64,000 nucleotides of DNA from assembly GCA_037200125.1 (NCBI GenBank), contig JBBCGS010000008.1, forward strand, positions 248,001 to 312,000, in the 5' to 3' direction. The notes beneath the pieces were generated by a model, which worked only from the letters and a program-made list of their open reading frames with translations, was not told the DNA's origin and did not search any database. Shown here piece after piece: positions 45,428-52,901 of the stretch; position 1 is the first letter of the stretch; the number at the start of each line of letters is the position of its first letter. This DNA is from JADGHX01 sp037200125. Lineage in GTDB: Bacteria; Pseudomonadota; Gammaproteobacteria; Steroidobacterales; Steroidobacteraceae. The position numbers were made by a program, and so were the translations under genes.

Positions 45428-46663
45428 TTACACGGTTCGCGTCGCGATGGCCGGCGAGATCGCCGCCGCGCGCCGCGCCGGCAACCACACCGCCAGCAGC
45501 CCCAGGAGCCACAGCGCGACCACGCCTCCAACGATGTAGACCAGCGGCAATTGCGGGATGCGATACATCTTGCTCAGCTGAATGCCAACAGCCAGCGCCA
45601 GCCCGCAACCGATGAACGCACCCATCGAGGTGATCAACCAGTTCTCGACGAGAAAGTACCGCAGGATGTGAAACTTCGTTGCGCCAATCGCGCGACGTGT
45701 GCCGAGTTGCCTGGTGCGCGTGGCCACTGTGAATGCAGCGAGACCGACGATCCCCACGACCGTGACCAGCACGACAAACGCCGCAACGACGCCCAACATC
45801 ACCGCGTTCGTTGCGAGGCCTCTGCGCTGCCGCTCGGCGGTATTCGCGAGAGACTCCATCGCTGAGATATATCGCCCCGGCTGCAGGTCCGGCAGCTCCT
45901 TCTCGACGCGCGCCATGATGGCGTCGCGGCGTCCCGGCTGGGTTCGCACCAGGTACGTGGACCGTGCTCCGCCCGGCGTCGTCGGCACCATCACTATCGA
46001 GCTGAAAAAGCTTGCCGCCGGGCCCATCACCCGTTGGTGCTGCATGAGCTCGACGATGCCCACGACCGTCGCTGGCTTGTTCACCAGACCGGCGTGGATG
46101 ATCTTGCCGAGCGCATCGCCGTTCGGAAACAGCTTGTCCGCCAGGTTCTTCGTGATGACGATCTCCGCTCCCCAGTTGCCAAGCGCCGCGCGCGGATCCG
46201 CCTGCGGCGGCTTCACGGCGGCCGGGTCGAAAGCGCGGCCCGCCACGAGCTTGACGCCGAGCGTCTGTATCAGCTGCTCACTTCCGAAATAGACCACTGC
46301 GGGTTGTCCCCCGCCCTTATCCAGCGCCGCCGGATCCGTGGCAAACGCCAGGCTCATGGTGCCAAACCCCTGCGGCACCAGGCTGGAGCTCGCCGCCGCG
46401 ACCACGCCGGGCAAGGACTGCAGCCACGCGAGATCCGCCGCGACCGACGCAGGCCCGTTGAAATCCGCCGCATAGGCCTGGGACGTGACCCAGAAAATGT
46501 TGTCGAGATCGAGGCCCGTCGGCTGCGAAGCCGTTTCTATCCTGAGCTGCACGATATAGGCAACGTTCACGACCACCGCGAGCGTGATAGCCACCTGTGC
46601 GGCCACCAGCACCGGACCCACACGGCTGCGCCACATGGCGCTGAGCAGAGCGCGAATTTCCAT
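45428..46663 (-). CDS. ABC transporter permease, MacB/FtsX type (second subunit)
   Basis: The protein is 411 residues with the four-helix MacB-like architecture: one N-terminal membrane helix (VGPVLVAAQVAITLAVVVNVAYIV), a periplasmic MacB core (residues about 45-280) and three C-terminal helices with an FtsX domain (LGVVAAFVVLVTVVGIVGLAAF, RRAIGATKFHILRYFLVENW). It would pair with the other permease and the ATPase to drive a lipid, lipoprotein or small-molecule export process across the envelope. It is the last gene of a four-gene operon, 9 bases after the previous one. Confidence 0.85.
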   Translation of the reverse strand: MEIRALLSAMWRSRVGPVLVAAQVAITLAVVVNVAYIVQLRIETASQPTGLDLDNIFWVTSQAYAADFNGPASVAADLAWLQSLPGVVAAASSSLVPQGFGTMSLAFATDPAALDKGGGQPAVVYFGSEQLIQTLGVKLVAGRAFDPAAVKPPQADPRAALGNWGAEIVITKNLADKLFPNGDALGKIIHAGLVNKPATVVGIVELMQHQRVMGPAASFFSSIVMVPTTPGGARSTYLVRTQPGRRDAIMARVEKELPDLQPGRYISAMESLANTAERQRRGLATNAVMLGVVAAFVVLVTVVGIVGLAAFTVATRTRQLGTRRAIGATKFHILRYFLVENWLITSMGAFIGCGLALAVGIQLSKMYRIPQLPLVYIVGGVVALWLLGLLAVWLPARRAAAISPAIATRTV

Positions 46664-46672
46664 GGGAATGCC

Positions 46673-48049
46673 TTACTGGGTCTTGAGGAACAGGGAAGGT
46701 GACAGCCGACCGATGCGCCACGCCGGATACAACCCGGCGAGCACGCCCGTGAGCAGTGCCAGAGCCAACGCGACCAGGAACATCTTGAAGTCCATCGACA
46801 TCAGCGACTGCATCAGCGCCACTCGCGCCGGGTTGTCGTCCTGGCCCGGCGTGGGCCGTGTAAACACCGCGGCCAGCGCCCTGAGGCCGCCGGAGGCGAG
46901 CATCAGGCCGAGAGCGCCGCCCAGCAGGCCGACGATCACAACTTCGATCAGATGCTGGCGCATGACGTCCATGCGACTCGCGCCCAGCGCGCGCCGCAGG
47001 CCACTGATGGGTGCCGCCTTGAGGAACTTCGCGAGCATCAGGCCGAACGTGTTGAGCACGCAGACGAGCAGGAACATCAGCGCGACCGCGACCTGGATCT
47101 TCGTCTCGTCGCCGACGACCTCGTACATCTTCATCCACTCGTCGACATCGACGATGCGGTTGTTGAGCTTGCGCGGGAAGCGGCCGTAGCGCTTCTGGTC
47201 TTTGGCGTAGCTGTCCACGAACGCCTGGTAGCGCTGGCGCTGGCTTGCGGTGGGCAGCTCGGCCCAATACTGCAGCCACACGCACTCGGAGGTGAGCAGT
47301 TCCTCGAACGTGTTGATCTTCGTGTTGGCTCTCACGCAGTTCGAATTGCCGTTGCTCGGCAGCTTCAACGCCTCGGTCCAGCCGAACGGCATGAATAGGT
47401 TCTCGGGAAGATCGAAGCCGTTGCCATTGAGGTCATAGAACCTCGGCGCGGGATTCCACGCGTCGATCACGCCGACGACGCGGAACTGCTGGTCGCCGAT
47501 GGTCAGCGTCTTGCCGACGCTGTTCGTGCCGCCGAACAGCTTCTGGTTGGCGTACTTCGACAGCACCACAACCGGGGTCGGTGCTTCATCGTCCGCCCGC
47601 GACCATCCACCGCCGTACAGGAACGGCACATCGAACATCGCGAAGAAATCGGCGGTCGTCACGCGTGTGTCCACCGCGAACGGTTTGTCGCCTGCTTTCC
47701 GCGGAGCGATCACCCGCGAGGACCTGAACATTCTCACGGCGCGCGTGGGGATGTCGGATTGGTAGATCGTCTTCGCATCCTGATACGTCACCTGCAACGG
47801 CGGGTACTCCGGGTGGCGTATGAGGTTCGCGAACGCGTTACTGCCGTTGTCTTCGTCGCGTATGTCCAGCGTTACGGCGTAGAGCTTGTCCGCCTTCCAC
47901 CAGATCGGGTGACCCGAGCGGCTGTGATACAGCGTGATGGTGATCATCGACGCGGCGATGCCAGCGGCGATGGCGATCACCATCAGCGCGGTCAGGATCG
48001 GATTGCGGCGCAGGCTGTGAAGCGCGAGCCGCAGGTCGTGCATGAACAC
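46673..48049 (-). CDS. ABC transporter permease, MacB/FtsX type (first subunit)
   Basis: The protein is 458 residues. An N-terminal helix (NPILTALMVIAIAAGIAASMITITLY) is followed by a large periplasmic MacB-type domain and three C-terminal helices (VALMFLLVCVLNTFGLMLA, VVIVGLLGGALGLMLAS, FLVALALALLTGVLAGLYPAW). The GLRRALGASRMDVMRQHLIE motif is the FtsX cytoplasmic loop that contacts the ATPase. It has the same fold as its neighbour but a low-similarity sequence, suggesting a heterodimer. An in-frame Met two codons downstream is an alternative start. The gap to the ATPase gene is 14 bases. Confidence 0.86.
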   Translation of the reverse strand: MFMHDLRLALHSLRRNPILTALMVIAIAAGIAASMITITLYHSRSGHPIWWKADKLYAVTLDIRDEDNGSNAFANLIRHPEYPPLQVTYQDAKTIYQSDIPTRAVRMFRSSRVIAPRKAGDKPFAVDTRVTTADFFAMFDVPFLYGGGWSRADDEAPTPVVVLSKYANQKLFGGTNSVGKTLTIGDQQFRVVGVIDAWNPAPRFYDLNGNGFDLPENLFMPFGWTEALKLPSNGNSNCVRANTKINTFEELLTSECVWLQYWAELPTASQRQRYQAFVDSYAKDQKRYGRFPRKLNNRIVDVDEWMKMYEVVGDETKIQVAVALMFLLVCVLNTFGLMLAKFLKAAPISGLRRALGASRMDVMRQHLIEVVIVGLLGGALGLMLASGGLRALAAVFTRPTPGQDDNPARVALMQSLMSMDFKMFLVALALALLTGVLAGLYPAWRIGRLSPSLFLKTQ

Positions 48050-48063
48050 GGGCGCGCCCTCCT

Positions 48064-48804
48064 TTAAATCGGCGCGCCGGCCGACACGGCTTCCGCGCCA
48101 CGCCCGACGCCCGGCACCGCCTTCAGCGTATTGAAGTGGTGAATCTGATCGATCTTGCCGTCGACGATGTGCACTTGCCGATGCGCCTGCTGGGCGAGCT
48201 CCGGGTTGTGCGTGACCATCAGGATGGTGGTGCCGGCGCCATTGATCTGCAGCAGCAGTTCCATGATCTGGTTCGACATCGTCGTGTCGAGGTTTCCCGT
48301 GGGCTCATCGGCGAGAATCACGCGAGGCTCACCCGCGACGGCGCGAGCAATCGCCACCCGCTGCTGCTGCCCGCCTGAAAGCTGCGAAGGAATGTGCTTC
48401 ATGCGAGACGACAAACCCACGCGCTCGAGCGAAGACAGGATGCGCCGTTTGCGTTCCGCCGCCGGCATGCGCCGGTAGTGAAGCGGCGCTTCGACGTTGT
48501 CGTAGATATTCAGATCCGGGATCAGATTGAACCCCTGGAAGATGAAGCCGATCTTCTCGTTGCGGATGCGCGAACGCTGGTTGTCGGTCAGCTTGCTCAC
48601 GTCCTGCCCGTCGAAGACGTAGCGCCCGGAGTCGAGCTCTTCGAGCAGCCCCGCGACGTTGAGGAAGGTGGTCTTGCCGGACCCGGAATGGCCCGTGATC
48701 GCGACGAACTCGCCCGGTTCCACCTTCAGGTTGAAGTGGCGCAGCGCGTGGGTTTCGACCACGTCGGTACGGAAGACCTTGCCGACGTTCTGCATCTCGA
48801 TCAT
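48064..48804 (-). CDS. ABC transporter ATP-binding protein, LolD/MacB type
   Basis: The protein is 246 residues. Walker A is GHSGSGKTT, the signature is LSGGQQQRVAIARA, Walker B is VILADEPTGNLD, and the H-loop is MVTHNPEL. The YDNVEAPLHYR and NEKIGFIFQGFNLIPDL segments are typical of the LolD/MacB class that powers FtsX-type permeases. It would work in the cytoplasm with the two downstream permeases. Its start is 13 bases after the adaptor gene. Confidence 0.9.
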   Translation of the reverse strand: MIEMQNVGKVFRTDVVETHALRHFNLKVEPGEFVAITGHSGSGKTTFLNVAGLLEELDSGRYVFDGQDVSKLTDNQRSRIRNEKIGFIFQGFNLIPDLNIYDNVEAPLHYRRMPAAERKRRILSSLERVGLSSRMKHIPSQLSGGQQQRVAIARAVAGEPRVILADEPTGNLDTTMSNQIMELLLQINGAGTTILMVTHNPELAQQAHRQVHIVDGKIDQIHHFNTLKAVPGVGRGAEAVSAGAPI

Positions 48805-48817
48805 GTGGAACTCCCGT

Positions 48818-50107
48818 TCAATTCGTGAGGCGCGCTTCAGGCACGCCCGAGAAATCCTCGACGCTCGACACCACGACCGACTCGCCCTCTTTCAGGCCCG
48901 AGACGATCTCCACCTCGCCCATGCTCATGGCGCCGAGCGTGACGTCACGCTTGCGCGCGACGTCGCCTTCGACGACGTACGCATAGGAGCCCACGTCGGT
49001 GAACGCGCCGCGCTCCACTTTCAGGGTATCGGGGCGCTGGTCGAGCACGATGCGCACGCTCACGCGCTGGTTCTGGCGCACGCCGGGCGGCAGCTTGTCT
49101 GCGAAACGCAGCCGGCCTTTCACTTCGCTGTTCTGCACTTCGGGCGAGATAGAGGTGACGAGGCCCGCGTACTTGTGGCCGCCGTAGTCGATCTCGGCAT
49201 TCATGTCCGACGTGAGATCGCCGGCGTAGGTCTCGGCGACGCGGAACTCGACTTCGAGCGCGGAGAGATCCACGACCGTCAGCAGCGCCGCGTTTTCCGC
49301 GACGGCGGATTTCTGGTTCACGGCGAGGCTGCCGACCATCCCTTTGACGGGCGACTTCACGCTGAGCGCATCGACACGGCGTTGCAGCTCCTTCACGGCG
49401 AGCTTCTGGCGCTCGATCTCGACGCGTTTGGTTTTCAGCTCGAAGTTGAGGCTGTCTTCCTGCAGCTTGGTGTTGGCGACGGCGTGGTCGTAGGTGAGGC
49501 GCGCGTCGTCGCGCTCGTCCTGCGCGCGATCGAGGTCGCGCTTCGGGATCACGCCCTGTTCCCACGCGGCCTGCGCGCGCTCCAGTTCGCGTTGAGTGGC
49601 GCGGATGCGGGTGTTGGCGAGGTCCGTCGCCTGCTTTTCCTGGAGCATCTGGCGTCGGGCTTCGATGGTGGAGCGATCCAACCCGACGGCCAGCCCGTCG
49701 AGCGCCGCCTGTTCGCGCGCGGATTCGCTGCGCAGGCTGGGGCTATCGACGGCGGCGAGCACTTGCCCTTCCTTCACGACATCGCCCGCTTTCACGAGGA
49801 ACGTGACGGTGCCGATGCCCGATGCGAATAGCGTGGGGCTGTCGGCAACAACCACTGTGCCCTGGGCGGCGACGTCGCGAACGAACGCGCCGCGTGTCAC
49901 GGTGGCGATGCGCACCCGTTCTCTCGGTACCACCAGGGTGGTCGACAGCCATGTTCGGATCACCACCGCCATCGCGATGACGACAACGAGACCCAGGGAG
50001 GCAACGCCGATGACTATGAGGCGGCGCTTGCGCGCGCGCAGTGCCGGGTCGAGTGTTACGTCCTGTGCGGACGTGTCCCGGATGTAAGGCTCGCCAATCG
50101 CCGCCAT
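48818..50107 (-). CDS. Periplasmic adaptor (membrane fusion) protein, MacA/HlyD type
   Basis: The protein is 429 residues. An N-terminal helix anchors it in the inner membrane (LIVIGVASLGLVVVIAMAVVI). The lipoyl-like half SGIGTVTFLVKAGDVVKEGQVLA is followed by a long alpha-hairpin coiled coil (residues about 120-240), the second lipoyl half VKSPVKGMVGSLAVNQKSAVAE, and beta-barrel and membrane-proximal domains. It links the inner-membrane ABC permeases to an outer-membrane channel, which is not encoded here. It is the first gene of the exporter operon. Confidence 0.87.
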   Translation of the reverse strand: MAAIGEPYIRDTSAQDVTLDPALRARKRRLIVIGVASLGLVVVIAMAVVIRTWLSTTLVVPRERVRIATVTRGAFVRDVAAQGTVVVADSPTLFASGIGTVTFLVKAGDVVKEGQVLAAVDSPSLRSESAREQAALDGLAVGLDRSTIEARRQMLQEKQATDLANTRIRATQRELERAQAAWEQGVIPKRDLDRAQDERDDARLTYDHAVANTKLQEDSLNFELKTKRVEIERQKLAVKELQRRVDALSVKSPVKGMVGSLAVNQKSAVAENAALLTVVDLSALEVEFRVAETYAGDLTSDMNAEIDYGGHKYAGLVTSISPEVQNSEVKGRLRFADKLPPGVRQNQRVSVRIVLDQRPDTLKVERGAFTDVGSYAYVVEGDVARKRDVTLGAMSMGEVEIVSGLKEGESVVVSSVEDFSGVPEARLTN

Positions 50108-50189
50108 GTGACCCCTGCTCGCGTCATTGCGCGAGTTCGCCGCTATTGATGCGGGTCATTGGCGAATGGTTGCAAAGGGTGGAGCCAGG

Positions 50190-50252
50190 AGGCCCTCAAT
50201 CGCCGGGCGGCCAGGAGCGAAGAGCGCTCCGCCGCCCGGCGATTGAGGGCCT
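50190..50252. terminator. Long GC-rich inverted repeat (21-bp arms), terminator or REP-like
   Basis: Two 21-bp arms match perfectly (50190-50210 and 50232-50252), with a 21-bp loop that itself contains ggagcg/cgctcc. The hairpin lies 34 bases after the malic enzyme stop and about 80 bases before the adaptor gene, both on the minus strand. No T-run follows on the minus strand, so it is not a textbook Rho-independent terminator. It could stop transcription, stabilise mRNA, or belong to a REP-like repeat family. Confidence 0.6.
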
Positions 50253-50285
50253 ATTGGGCGGTAACCGCCAACCCCTCGCCGCCGG

Positions 50286-51599
50286 TCAGGCGGGAGGCGG
50301 AACTCGCGGGTCGGTAACCGCGGCGGCAACCGCCGAAGCAACGGCTTCGTGAAGCGAATTGTTGAGCGACTCAGGCACGAGCTGGCCCTCGCCCGCCGCC
50401 TGCGCAATCGTGCGTGCCGCCGCAATCAGCATGGCATCGCTGAACCCCCTGGCCCCGGCTCGCAGCGCGCCGGCGAACAATCCCGGGAATGCCAGAACAT
50501 TGTTGATGCTCTTGCCGTCCGCAGCTACCGCGGCACCCTCGGCGAGAGCGAGCGCCGGCTCGATCTCCGGATCGGGGTTGGACAGCGCCAGAATGATCTG
50601 CCCACGACGAATCATTGCCGGCTTGATGAGCCCCTTCGCACCCGTCGTGGCAATGACCACATCGGCCCGCTTCAGGGTCTCGTCCAGCGTAACGCCCTGC
50701 CCGCCCAAGTTCGCGAGGCGCCCCATCGCTTCATGACGCAGGTCAGTGCCGATGAGGTGGTGCACACCATACGCGCTCAGCAGGCGGGCAATGCCGAGAC
50801 CCGCCGCACCGAGCCCGATGATGCCGACAACGAGCTTGTCCAGCTCGCGCCCCGCGATACGCGTGGCGTTCATCAAAGTGGCGAGCGCAACCACAGCCGT
50901 CGCGTGCTGGTCATCATGGAGCACCGGCATATCGAGGCGCGCACGCAGCTTGTGCTCGATCTCGAAACAACGGGGCGCGGCAATGTCCTCCAGGAGAATG
51001 GCGCCGAACGACGGCGCGATCGAGCGCACCACGTCCACAAAATGATCGACGGAGCTGCTCTCCACCAGAATGGGCACACCGCTCAGCCCGGCCAGCTCCG
51101 CGAACAGCGCCGCCTTGCCCTCGATCACCGGCAACCCCGGCCGGGGGCCGATGTTGCCCAACCCCAGAATCGCCGACCCGTCCGTAATGATGGCCACGGC
51201 CCGCGAAACCCATGTGTACTTGTAGACCCGCTCCGGCTTTTCCTGGATGGCGAGGCACACCCGGGCCACGCCCGGCGTGTAGATGTCCCGCAGGATCTGC
51301 TGGGTGGAAATGTGGATGCGCGAACGCATCTCGATCTTGCCGCCCCGGTGCCGTTCGAACACCCGGTCGGACCACCCCACGAACCGCGCCGTGGGGAGGG
51401 CATTCAGCTTGGCGAGGAGCTCATCCTCCTTGCCGCCTTCGACTTCGACGGTGATTTCCCACAGCGTCCGCCCCTGCTCGCGGTGGACGGTGGTGACATG
51501 CTCTAGAACCAGCCCCGCTTCCGCGATGACATTGAGGACGCTGGCGAGGCTACCGGGGACCTGGGACGTTTCGACCTGGAGAATTTCTGGGATCTTCAT
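50286..51599 (-). CDS. NAD-dependent malic enzyme with N-terminal ACT domain
   Basis: The protein is 437 residues and would decarboxylate malate to pyruvate with NAD(P)+. Residues 1-80 are an ACT-type regulatory domain (PGSLASVLNVIAEAGLVLEHV). The catalytic part has ILRDIYTPGVARVC, the substrate loop ILEDIAAPRCFEIE followed by the metal-binding DMPVLHDDQHATAVV, and the nucleotide loop VGIIGLGAAGLGIARLL. The family-typical LALSNPDPEIEPALA is present. Family lengths without ACT are about 400. The Met at 51599 (MKIPEIL) is preferred over an upstream start at 51638. An ACT fusion suggests allosteric control by an amino acid. Confidence 0.88.
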   Translation of the reverse strand: MKIPEILQVETSQVPGSLASVLNVIAEAGLVLEHVTTVHREQGRTLWEITVEVEGGKEDELLAKLNALPTARFVGWSDRVFERHRGGKIEMRSRIHISTQQILRDIYTPGVARVCLAIQEKPERVYKYTWVSRAVAIITDGSAILGLGNIGPRPGLPVIEGKAALFAELAGLSGVPILVESSSVDHFVDVVRSIAPSFGAILLEDIAAPRCFEIEHKLRARLDMPVLHDDQHATAVVALATLMNATRIAGRELDKLVVGIIGLGAAGLGIARLLSAYGVHHLIGTDLRHEAMGRLANLGGQGVTLDETLKRADVVIATTGAKGLIKPAMIRRGQIILALSNPDPEIEPALALAEGAAVAADGKSINNVLAFPGLFAGALRAGARGFSDAMLIAAARTIAQAAGEGQLVPESLNNSLHEAVASAVAAAVTDPRVPPPA

Positions 51600-51795
51600 G
51601 CTATTCGACGTGCGACGACCAAGGGCGCAGTTTCGCATAACCCGCGCGCCCGGGAAGAGCCGGTTGCCAGCTGCAACCGCCGCGGTCGAGCCCCGTCGCT
51701 ACGTGGTGGGCGCTGCGCCTATGTCTTTGATGGCCTAAAGTGCCGGGCATAACGATCCGGGGGGTGCCGCAAGGCATGTGCGACTTTTGCATGCA

Positions 51796-52419
51796 ATGCG
51801 TGTTCTCGTCCTAAACGACGCCACGACAGTGCACAACTCAACCCCGAGCAAGCGCCTTACGGCGGAGTTCACGACGTTCATGCGAGCCTATCAAGACATG
51901 GTTTTCTCTACGGCCGCCCGCCTGACCGGGGACAGGGCCCAGGCCGAGGACATCGCACAGGACGTGTTCATCAAGGCCTACCAGAGCTTCGACATGCTGC
52001 GGGACAGCCCCTCCCCCGGCGGTTGGCTGAAGACCGTCGCCCGCAACCTGACCCTGAACCACCTCTCCCGGCACCGCAGCCGCTGGCGTTTCTTCTCGGA
52101 CCTGACCCACAACGCCAGCGAGGACGGCGACAACGACCTCGAGCTCAACCTGCCCGGCCTTACGACCCCCGATGACCTGTTCGCCGGCGTCCACGACCAG
52201 GAGCGGCGCGAGCTCGTCGAGCAGGCGCTGAAGAAGCTTCCCCAGCATCAGCGCGTGCCGCTGGTGCTCTATCACTTCGAAGACATGCCCTATCAGGAAA
52301 TCGCCCAGCACCTGCGCATCTCGCTGCCCAAGGTGAAGACGGACATTCTCCGCGCCCGAACCGCGCTCGCGAAAATCCTCGCGACTCTCGGCGAGGCCCG
52401 CGAGGCCATCACGGAGTAA
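51796..52419 (+). CDS. ECF sigma-70 family RNA polymerase sigma factor
   Basis: The protein is about 207 residues. Region 2 (MRAYQDMVFSTAARLTGDRAQAEDIAQDVFIKAY) and region 4 (LKKLPQHQRVPLVLYHFEDMPYQEIAQHLRISLPKVKTDILRAR) are intact. An unusually long, acidic linker (NASEDGDNDLELNLPG) joins them. It would direct RNA polymerase to an extracytoplasmic stress regulon. The ATG at 51796 and a GTG at 51778 are both possible starts. The next gene follows 5 bases after the stop and is likely its anti-sigma factor or partner. Confidence 0.88.
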   Translation: MRVLVLNDATTVHNSTPSKRLTAEFTTFMRAYQDMVFSTAARLTGDRAQAEDIAQDVFIKAYQSFDMLRDSPSPGGWLKTVARNLTLNHLSRHRSRWRFFSDLTHNASEDGDNDLELNLPGLTTPDDLFAGVHDQERRELVEQALKKLPQHQRVPLVLYHFEDMPYQEIAQHLRISLPKVKTDILRARTALAKILATLGEAREAITE

Positions 52420-52424
52420 CCGTC

Positions 52425-52901
52425 ATGAGCCATCCCACCGAACACAACCGTGAACAGCAGGAGGCGCGCCTCGAACGCCTCATCCACGGCGTGCTGCGTG
52501 AGCAGCCGCCACTGCGCGCGCCGGCTTCGCTCGAAGCGCGGGTGCTCGGGGCGATCGAGCGTGAGTCGCTGCCCTGGTGGCACAAGGGTTTTGCGCAGTG
52601 GCCGCTCGGGGCGCGCGCCGCGATGTTCGCGGCGCTGCTGCTGGTCAGCAAGCTGACGCTCGATGCGGTGATGTGGCTCTTCTCGAATCCCACCCCGGTG
52701 TCGCGGACGGTGGAAAGCACGATCTCGCGGGCGAAATCCACGGCGAGCGTGTTCTCTTCGCTGCTGCAGGTCGGTCATTCGCTTCTCAACGTGATCCCGA
52801 ATCACTGGATCACCCTGGCGCTCGTCTTCGCGGCGGGCATGTACTTCATGCTGTTCGTGCTCGGCGCGACGGCGTATCGCACTCTGTATCTCAACAAATG
52901 A
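52425..52901 (+). CDS. Membrane protein, possible anti-sigma factor
   Basis: The protein is 158 residues. The soluble N-terminal third (ARLERLIHGVLREQPPLRAPASLEARVLGAIERE) resembles the short sigma-binding part of anti-sigma factors but lacks a zinc-binding HxxxCxxC motif. Two membrane helices follow (AAMFAALLLVSKLTLDAVMWLF and WITLALVFAAGMYFMLFVLGATA). Its place directly between the ECF sigma gene and the beta-repeat gene, with a 4-base ATGA overlap to the latter, supports co-transcription. The anti-sigma role is inference from context. Confidence 0.6.
   Translation: MSHPTEHNREQQEARLERLIHGVLREQPPLRAPASLEARVLGAIERESLPWWHKGFAQWPLGARAAMFAALLLVSKLTLDAVMWLFSNPTPVSRTVESTISRAKSTASVFSSLLQVGHSLLNVIPNHWITLALVFAAGMYFMLFVLGATAYRTLYLNK

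Noticed and set aside
50190..50252. Classical Rho-independent terminator
   Set aside because: No uridine-rich tract follows the stem on the minus strand, so it was kept only as a terminator- or REP-like hairpin.
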